Shown: positions 58,318 to 64,000 of the stretch, in pieces | Layout of the letters: every line of letters begins with the position of its first letter | Numbering within the stretch: the stretch's first letter is position 1 | Source of the DNA: Pseudomonas sp. dw_358 | GTDB taxonomy: Bacteria; Pseudomonadota; Gammaproteobacteria; Pseudomonadales; Pseudomonadaceae | NCBI RefSeq assembly: GCF_018449655.1 | Contig: NZ_JAAVUX010000005.1 | Span: 186,001-250,000 of the forward strand | Direction of reading: 5' to 3' | Length of the DNA stretch: 64,000 bases | The notes under the pieces: model-generated | Told to the model about the DNA's origin: nothing | Databases searched by the model: none | What the model saw: the letters and a program-made list of their open reading frames with translations, nothing else | Made by a program: the position numbers and the translations under genes

Positions 58318-61170
58318 TCACATCTCATCCATCGCCCGGTTCAACGACCGCTCCAACTCCGTCTTGTAACGCAGATGCAGGTTGGTCGAGCCTACCGTCT
58401 TGCCCAGCAACCCATTCAGATCGACATCGGTGATGTAGCACGGATAGCGCTCGTCCCCGCTGCGCTGGCCAAGAATCTCGCGCGCTACCCGGGCGAACAG
58501 CTGATCACCGTACTCCAGCTGGGAAAATTCCTGTTCGTTACAGTAGAGCGTGACCTGTACCTGGCCGGCTGCGGCGCCTTTGCCAATGATCGCCTGCACA
58601 TCGTAAAAGCCTTTGCTCAGCGGTATCAGCGGCGCGGCGCGAGGTTCCAGGCGGCCAGTGCGCGACGCGACCTGAGCTTCGATGCGATAGAACAACACCT
58701 CATGAATGGCCGTGTGCCGAGGATCATCGCTCTCCACGGTAGCCTGACGACGCATCAGCGTCGCTTCGAAAAACCGTTGCAGGTGGATCAACAGGTTGTT
58801 TTCGTCGTGCAGGTGGGCGCGGTTGTGCCACAGGGCATTGTGCTCGTCGATCACGTAGACCTCGGCCACCGCGCCCCGCATGCGGTAGAACACCTGGATG
58901 CACTCGGGCTGGGCCTGAGGCAGGATCAACGACAGGTCACTTTCTTCCAGCGCCCTTGGGTCCAGGTAGAGCGGGCTGTAGCGGGGCAGTTCGCGGCCCA
59001 GGTATTCCAGCAGCTCGGTGACCGAAGCCAGCGCCGTGTGGGTGACGTTGCCCGGCACCAGATTGAGCACGTGGTACTGCTTCTCCACTTGAAACAGATA
59101 GCGATAGTTCAGCCGGGTGCGTAACAGCTTCTGGGCGGTCGCCAGCAGTCGTTCTACCCGCTGGGCAATGGCCGGCGCGCGGTTGTGGCAGAAGCAGCGC
59201 ACCCGTACCACGGTGGGCGCCAGGTTTTCAGGCAGGGCATTGAGGTAGTCGCGCAGGCATTCGAGCAAGGCGTGGGGGCCGTCGTGGCGGCGGGTTTGCA
59301 GCTCGTTCCAGCTGTTGAGCACGACCTGGTCCAGGGTCAGCACCAGGTTTTCCCGGGCGCCGGCATAGCTCAGCGAGTCAGTACGCTCGGTGGTCATGAG
59401 GATGTTCAGGTCGCGGTGATGCTTGAGCGGGTCGACGCCGATATTCACCAACAGCAGCACCTGCATGGGTACGGCCGGGCGCAGCAGCTGCTCGTCCGGG
59501 ACGCTGCTCAAGGGCAGCGGGACACTCTGTTGCAGGCTGCCGATCAGGTTGAACAGCTCGAATTCGGTCAAGTCGCTGGTGCCCGGCTGCAGGGCGATGC
59601 GCGTGGTGCTGTCGATAATGCCGTTGCGGTGACTCCAGGCGAGCAGTTCCAACAGGCTGCGGCAGCGCTTGAAGGGCGCAAAATGCTCCCATTCGAAGGT
59701 CCCGAGGTTGCCGTTATACAGGCTCCAATGGGTCTGGCCGGGTTCGCGTTTGTTGGGTGCCTGCACCAGCGTCAGGGTGTCTTCCGACAGGTCGGGAGCA
59801 ATGCCGGGGTTGATCACCTCGACCTTGTTGGCTTTGCGCTCGAAGGCGGCATACAGCCGCCGCCCCAGCACATTGAAGTCGCGCTTGTTGATCACGCTGG
59901 CGCCCTGCTGATTGCGCGCGAACTGGGTCAGGAAGCGGTAGCTATAATTGAGCTCACGCACCAGCATGCTGCGCTCGGCTACCACCTGGCGGACTTTCCA
60001 TTGGCTACGGCTGTCCAGCGACTCCAACTGGCGCTCGTCCCAACCCCAGTCCTCGGCCAGCCGCGTGACCAGCTCGCGCTGCCAACTGTGCACGCGCTGA
60101 CGGGGCTGTCCGGTCAGGCGCTTGTTGATCTTCAGGTAGAAACTGCGTCGCACCAGTTCCAGGCGCTCGGGCTCGTTGCGGGCCAGCAGGTATTCTTCAA
60201 TGCGACGGTAGACCACCATGTAGGGGTCCAGCTCATCCAGATCCAGGCGGTTGGCGAAAACCTGCTGCTTGAAGCGCAGGCTCAGGCACTGCACGTTCGG
60301 GTGCTCGCTGGCGTAGACCTCGGTCAGCAGCAGTTTGAGAACGGATTTGTACGGCGACTCCAGGCCCTTGTACAGCTGCCACAGGCCAGCGCCGACGAAT
60401 TCGCCGGCAGGAATGTGCGCCATGTGGCCGAGGTCGAGCATTTCGTCTTCGCGGATGAAGCGCTTGGAAATCAGCGTGTGCACGTACTGGGGATAGCGCG
60501 CCTCGTCGTACACCGGCACCAGCCACCATAGTGGCGTGCGCCCGGCGACCCAGATGGCTGTGCGGTAGAACTCGTCCAGCAGCAGGTAGTGCTGGGTGGA
60601 ACCGCAGTTTTCGGTGCTCAGCTCGTCGTCGCGCTCACCTTTGGCGAAGCTCTGGGTGTCGATCAGAAAGTAGTGCACCTCGGCGCCTTGCGTTTCCGCC
60701 CAGGCTTCCAGCAGGCTGCATTTCTTGCGCAGCTCATCGAGGGCGAGGTCGCCCAAGTCGGGGTCATGGCAGACCCAGACGTCCAGGTCGCTGTGTTCGT
60801 CCTGGGCCAAGGTACCGAGGCTGCCCATCAGGAACAGGCCCTGGATCGGCCGCGGGGCACTGGCGGGGCGAGCACGGTAGGAGAAGGATCGGGTCAGGCG
60901 TTGCAGCTCGGCCAGTTCCTCCGCCTCCGGTTCGTAGCGGGAAATACCGGCGGGCGTGGCACCCGAGACATAGCCGGGCAGCAGGGGATGGTTGACGTGG
61001 AACAGCAAGGGCATCAGCTTGAGCACCAATTGCTGGCGCGTCGACAGGCCTTCCACAGCCCGAGCCATGCGCCCGTCGTTGAGTTTCATGAAACGCGCAC
61101 GCAGCTTGGCCAGGACCTCTCGGTCGACCCCTTCATCCAGGTTTGGACGGATTTCGTGTTCGCGCGTCAT
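58318..61170 (-). CDS. cyaA: Class I adenylate cyclase
   Basis: CyaA makes cAMP. The 950-residue protein has the N-terminal nucleotidyltransferase motif GSLGTLAQDEHSDLDVWV with the metal-binding Asp pair, and a large C-terminal regulatory region. In Pseudomonas, cAMP-Vfr-type signalling is inferred but Vfr is not in this window. The start MTREHEIRPN at 61170 is chosen over a 12-residue extension. A perfect hairpin lies upstream. Confidence 0.94.
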   Translation of the reverse strand: MTREHEIRPNLDEGVDREVLAKLRARFMKLNDGRMARAVEGLSTRQQLVLKLMPLLFHVNHPLLPGYVSGATPAGISRYEPEAEELAELQRLTRSFSYRARPASAPRPIQGLFLMGSLGTLAQDEHSDLDVWVCHDPDLGDLALDELRKKCSLLEAWAETQGAEVHYFLIDTQSFAKGERDDELSTENCGSTQHYLLLDEFYRTAIWVAGRTPLWWLVPVYDEARYPQYVHTLISKRFIREDEMLDLGHMAHIPAGEFVGAGLWQLYKGLESPYKSVLKLLLTEVYASEHPNVQCLSLRFKQQVFANRLDLDELDPYMVVYRRIEEYLLARNEPERLELVRRSFYLKINKRLTGQPRQRVHSWQRELVTRLAEDWGWDERQLESLDSRSQWKVRQVVAERSMLVRELNYSYRFLTQFARNQQGASVINKRDFNVLGRRLYAAFERKANKVEVINPGIAPDLSEDTLTLVQAPNKREPGQTHWSLYNGNLGTFEWEHFAPFKRCRSLLELLAWSHRNGIIDSTTRIALQPGTSDLTEFELFNLIGSLQQSVPLPLSSVPDEQLLRPAVPMQVLLLVNIGVDPLKHHRDLNILMTTERTDSLSYAGARENLVLTLDQVVLNSWNELQTRRHDGPHALLECLRDYLNALPENLAPTVVRVRCFCHNRAPAIAQRVERLLATAQKLLRTRLNYRYLFQVEKQYHVLNLVPGNVTHTALASVTELLEYLGRELPRYSPLYLDPRALEESDLSLILPQAQPECIQVFYRMRGAVAEVYVIDEHNALWHNRAHLHDENNLLIHLQRFFEATLMRRQATVESDDPRHTAIHEVLFYRIEAQVASRTGRLEPRAAPLIPLSKGFYDVQAIIGKGAAAGQVQVTLYCNEQEFSQLEYGDQLFARVAREILGQRSGDERYPCYITDVDLNGLLGKTVGSTNLHLRYKTELERSLNRAMDEM

Positions 61171-61265
61171 CGAAGATTCAAGGCGACAGAGCTCGCAGAC
61201 AGTCAAGAAATACAGTTGTGAACTGTTATCGGCGGCTCTGGCGAAAATCTGAAGGGCGCTATGCA

Positions 61266-61299
61266 GCTTTTGTCAGCCTGCGACCAGGCTGACAAAAGC
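61266..61299. other. Perfect 15-bp hairpin before cyaA
   Basis: GCTTTTGTCAGCCTG and its exact complement flank a CGAC loop. Both neighbouring genes read leftwards, so the hairpin sits between the TIGR02647 gene and cyaA. It lacks a following T run, so it is not a standard terminator. It could be a weak terminator, a processing site or a protein-binding site. Confidence 0.7.
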
Positions 61300-61307
61300 G
61301 CAGGGGG

Positions 61308-61553
61308 TCACGCCGCTTCGGCGATGTTGAGAATGGTGAGCAGCGACTGCGCGTGTTCGGCGGCGTCCAGGCCCAGGCTGGTCAGGTAACCGCCATCGGG
61401 TTGGGTAGTCAGTTCTTTGTCATAAAGGCGTTGCGCGGCTGAAATCGCCTGGGGCGCGGCGGTGTGGTGGATTTTCAGCCCTTCGCGGGTATTGCTCAGG
61501 TTGAACAGTGCAAGAATTTCCAGTTCGGCAACCAACTCGGGGGTATACGACAT
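61308..61553 (-). CDS. TIGR02647 family small protein
   Basis: This 81-residue protein has MSYTPELVAELEILALFNL and TAAPQAISAAQRLYDKELTT, then PDGGYLTSLG, which resembles the winged-helix-like TIGR02647 family common in Pseudomonas. Function is unknown. It lies upstream of cyaA on the same strand; a perfect hairpin separates them. Confidence 0.8.
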   Translation of the reverse strand: MSYTPELVAELEILALFNLSNTREGLKIHHTAAPQAISAAQRLYDKELTTQPDGGYLTSLGLDAAEHAQSLLTILNIAEAA

Positions 61554-61654
61554 AGGGACTCCGGACTTTTCTTGGAATAGGGCCTGCGCAGCGCGGGCGA
61601 GCAACGCCGCTGCAGGACTTTTCCCAGTGTAGTCAGGGTCTGGCATTTGTGCCG

Positions 61655-61948
61655 TTATTCGTCGTCGCTGCTCAACAGTTGCTCGGGCAGGGTCGGCAGG
61701 GCCCGCAGCGCGGTTTCGTACCAGACCGAGTCGAAGGGGCGGTCGGCTTCGAGCATGGCGTCGATTTCCACTGCCAGGACCTGGGCCATGACGTCGAGAA
61801 TATCGTCGCGCTCCCAACCGATCAGCGTCAGCTTGTTGAACGTGGCCTTGGTGGCGGGTGGGGTTTCGCTGTCGATCTGGTTCTGGATGGCTTCGATCAG
61901 CGTGTTGTCGACGAAATGCTGATCTTCTTCTGTGTTGATGTCGGTCAT
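61655..61948 (-). CDS. Uncharacterised acidic small protein
   Basis: This 97-residue protein is strongly acidic (MTDINTEEDQHFVDNTLIEA; ends LLSSDDE) with ERDDILDVMAQVLAVEIDAM in the middle. I do not recognise the family. It lies between argH and the TIGR02647 gene on the same strand, just downstream of a REP doublet. The start is MTDINTEE at 61948; the 41-residue extension runs into the REP. Confidence 0.72.
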   Translation of the reverse strand: MTDINTEEDQHFVDNTLIEAIQNQIDSETPPATKATFNKLTLIGWERDDILDVMAQVLAVEIDAMLEADRPFDSVWYETALRALPTLPEQLLSSDDE

Positions 61949-61979
61949 GGTGAAGCTCCGGGGAAATGGGGGCTCTTGC

Positions 61980-62069
61980 CTGTGGGAGCGGCCCTTGGGC
62001 GCGATGCAGACGGCGCCGTCTATCGGGCCTGCGCGGCGATGGTATCGCGGGCAAGCCCTGCTCCCACAC
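61980..62069. repeat. REP doublet (REPIN-like)
   Basis: CTGTGGGAGCGGCCCTTGGG (from 61980) and an inverse copy GCGGGCAAGCCCTGCTCCCA (to 62069) face each other and can fold into a long hairpin. Pairs of inverted REPs of this kind are mobilised by RAYT transposases. Confidence 0.8.
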
Positions 62070-62095
62070 AAGCAGCGTATGTCAAGCCGTCGGTG

Positions 62096-63490
62096 TCAGC
62101 GGCTGGCCAACAACGCCTGGCCACGGGCCACGGCCGCGCGCACTTGCGCCGGCGCGGTGCCGCCGATGTGATTACGGGCGTTGACCGAGCCTTCCAGAGT
62201 CAATACGGCGAACACGTCTTGCTCGATCTGGTCGCTGAACTGACGCAGCTCTTCCAGGCTCATTTCCGCCAGGTCCTTGCCGCTCTCCACGCCGTACCTC
62301 ACCGCATGCCCGACAATTTCGTGGCAATCGCGAAACGGCAGGCCGCGGCGCACCAGGTAGTCGGCGAGGTCCGTAGCCGTGGAGAAACCGCGCAGGGCGG
62401 CCTCGCGCATGACGGCATGGCGCGGCTTGATGGCCGGGATCATGTCGGCGAAGGCTCGCAGCGAGTCGCGCAGAGTGTCGGCCGCGTCGAACAGCGGTTC
62501 CTTGTCTTCCTGATTGTCCTTGTTGTAGGCCAATGGCTGGCCTTTCATCAGGGTCAGCAGGCCCATGAGCGCACCGAATACACGGCCGCTCTTGCCGCGG
62601 ACCAGCTCGGGCACGTCGGGGTTTTTCTTTTGCGGCATGATCGAGCTGCCGGTGCAAAAGCGGTCAGGCAGGTCGATGAACTGGAATTGGGCACTGGTCC
62701 ACAGCACCAGCTCTTCGGAGAAGCGCGACAAGTGCATCATCGCCAGGCTTGCCGCGGCGCAGAATTCGATGGCGAAGTCGCGGTCCGAGACGCCGTCCAG
62801 CGAGTTGCCGGCCACGGCTTCGAAGCCCAGCAGCTGGCAGGTCAGCTCACGGTCGATCGGGTAGGTGGTGCCGGCCAGCGCGGCGCTGCCCAGGGGCATG
62901 CGGTTGGTGCGCTTGCGGCAGTCCACCAGGCGCTCGTAGTCGCGGCTGAGCATCTCGAACCAGGCCAGCAAGTGGTGGCCGAAAGTGACCGGCTGCGCGG
63001 TCTGCAGGTGGGTGAAGCCGGGCATGATGGTCTCGGCCTCACGCTCGGCCTGTTCCAGCAGACCCTGCTGCAGGCGGGTGATCTCACCCAGAATCAGGTC
63101 GATTTCATCACGCAGCCACAGGCGGATATCGGTGGCGACCTGATCATTTCGGCTGCGGCCGGTGTGAAGTTTTTTGCCGGTGATGCCGATACGGTCTGTA
63201 AGACGCGCTTCGATGTTCATGTGCACGTCTTCCAGGTCCACGCGCCATTCGAAGTGACCCGCTTCGATTTCGCCCTGAAGGGTGTTCAGGCCGGTCACGA
63301 TGGTGTCGCGCTCGGCATCCGTGAGCACGCCGACCTTGGCAAGCATGGTGGCGTGAGCGATGGAGCCCATGATGTCGTGGCGATAAAGACGCTGGTCAAA
63401 GTTGACGGAGGCGGTGAAGCGGGCGACAAAGGCGTCGACGGGTTCACTGAAGCGGCCGCCCCAGGACTGATTGGTCTTGTCAGTGCTCAT
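62096..63490 (-). CDS. argH: Argininosuccinate lyase
   Basis: ArgH cleaves argininosuccinate to arginine and fumarate. The 464-residue protein starts [19 protein letters not shown] and has [12 protein letters not shown] and the family signature [11 protein letters not shown]. It is divergent from algZ, as in P. aeruginosa. Start at 63490 is set by the family; a 65-residue extension was removed. Confidence 0.97.
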   Translation of the reverse strand: MSTDKTNQSWGGRFSEPVDAFVARFTASVNFDQRLYRHDIMGSIAHATMLAKVGVLTDAERDTIVTGLNTLQGEIEAGHFEWRVDLEDVHMNIEARLTDRIGITGKKLHTGRSRNDQVATDIRLWLRDEIDLILGEITRLQQGLLEQAEREAETIMPGFTHLQTAQPVTFGHHLLAWFEMLSRDYERLVDCRKRTNRMPLGSAALAGTTYPIDRELTCQLLGFEAVAGNSLDGVSDRDFAIEFCAAASLAMMHLSRFSEELVLWTSAQFQFIDLPDRFCTGSSIMPQKKNPDVPELVRGKSGRVFGALMGLLTLMKGQPLAYNKDNQEDKEPLFDAADTLRDSLRAFADMIPAIKPRHAVMREAALRGFSTATDLADYLVRRGLPFRDCHEIVGHAVRYGVESGKDLAEMSLEELRQFSDQIEQDVFAVLTLEGSVNARNHIGGTAPAQVRAAVARGQALLASR

Positions 63491-63627
63491 GAATGTGCTC
63501 GTGGAAGGCGTGTACGGGAAATTACCGCCAATAATAACAGGGTTGCAGGCCTGCTGTAGGCACCAGTCTGTCGCCCCTCTGTGCCATCCACCATCTTGTC
63601 GGGAAACCTGGTTTGAGTGATTCGGCC

Positions 63628-64000
63628 ATGAAACAAGCGGGCAAAAAGGACGTTTCCGAGTTTTTTCTGCCCGAGCTCTGTGCACCGCCCGCTTTGCTCA
63701 TGCTGATTCTTCTGGCCGAGTTGCTGGTGTTGGTACTGGTGCTGTCGGAGCCCATGACACACGGATTCAATTGGGTACGGTTGGGCCTGACGTCACTGTT
63801 CGTGCAGTGGATCGTGCTGCTGTCCGCGGCGTTGTTGTGCGCTCTGCGGCCATGGCTGGCGCGGCTGAGAGCCGGTCTGGCGGGTGCTTTGTGCTGCGCG
63901 CAGGTGGTGGGCCTGACCCTGCTGGGCACGGCGGTGACCGACTATTTCCAGCTGGGAGGCACGCCTGCCGCCGATGTCGAGGTCAATCGCTACCTGCGCC
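63628..64000 (+). CDS. algZ: Sensor protein AlgZ/FimS, 5' part
   Basis: This frame is open to the window end (about 124 residues seen). It begins [20 protein letters not shown] and carries four hydrophobic segments as in the membrane sensor of the AlgZ/FimS family of LytS-type histidine kinases. The kinase domain lies beyond the window. Its place divergent from argH supports the call. An in-frame TTG five codons upstream (63613) is a possible start. AlgZ-AlgR controls alginate and pili. Confidence 0.85.
   Translation, partial: MKQAGKKDVSEFFLPELCAPPALLMLILLAELLVLVLVLSEPMTHGFNWVRLGLTSLFVQWIVLLSAALLCALRPWLARLRAGLAGALCCAQVVGLTLLGTAVTDYFQLGGTPAADVEVNRYLR

Overview
This window is chromosomal DNA from a Pseudomonas species. 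Three things support this: AlgC, Crc, SutA, PauR-like and HglS/AmaAB proteins; the gene order spoT-rpoZ-gmk-yicC / rph / crc / pyrE / argB-algC-dut-coaBC / radC; and copies of the short Pseudomonas REP sequence (GTGGGAGC...GCGGGC type). The D-lysine/pipecolate block (hglS, LysR, amaB, amaA) and the absence of a RidA gene between dadA and dadX fit a fluorescens/putida-like lineage better than P. aeruginosa, but I cannot name the species. The window is mostly conserved core genome and is densely coding. I see no prophage, integron, CRISPR array, rRNA, tRNA or intact insertion sequence.

Layout. (1) 1-8.1 kb: stringent response and nucleotide metabolism (spoT, rpoZ, gmk, yicC, rph, pyrE), the catabolite-repression co-factor crc, a DUF4124 envelope protein and argB. 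(2) 8.1-13.3 kb: algC, read here as an 855-residue membrane-anchored form starting at a GTG, then dut, coaBC and radC. (3) 13.3-19.3 kb: an orphan peptide-binding protein, the rpmB-rpmG ribosomal operon with a long leader, an I78-like inhibitor, a cupin, kauB and an MFS transporter. (4) 19.3-24.5 kb: a PLD-type lipoprotein translationally coupled to a MocR regulator, a divergent DUF1127 gene, a PauB/PuuB-type FAD oxidase and a YkgJ-like protein. (5) 24.5-30.3 kb: lrp/dadA/dadX alanine catabolism, a pauR-like regulator and an acetyl-CoA hydrolase/transferase. (6) 30.3-39.4 kb: xpt, rep, a GSDEF-EAL protein, a MATE pump, a GcvA-like LysR and a Cache chemoreceptor. (7) 39.5-44.9 kb: the lysine catabolic block. 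(8) 44.9-49.7 kb: a cNMP-domain mechanosensitive channel, an orphan FitA-like antitoxin followed by a toxin remnant, comM, a LysR and ubiK. (9) 49.7-53 kb: glnK-amtB behind a sigma54/NtrC-type promoter, yjbQ and sutA. (10) 52.9-64 kb: the lptM-lysA-dapF-DUF484-xerC-HAD operon, cyaY, cyaA, two small unknown genes, a REP doublet, argH and the 5' part of algZ.

Many genes serve amino-acid and polyamine use and nitrogen assimilation: kauB, the FAD oxidase and pauR-like gene (polyamines), lrp-dadA-dadX (alanine), hglS-amaB-amaA (lysine/pipecolate), the peptide-binding protein, and glnK-amtB. The most distinctive observations are the decayed FitAB module, the perfect LysR-type dyad in front of amaB, the MocR/DUF1127/PLD locus with repeated CTGTAT boxes, the long AlgC, the sigma54/NtrC site arrangement before glnK, and a perfect 15-bp hairpin before cyaA. 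I do not see a clearly new multi-gene system.
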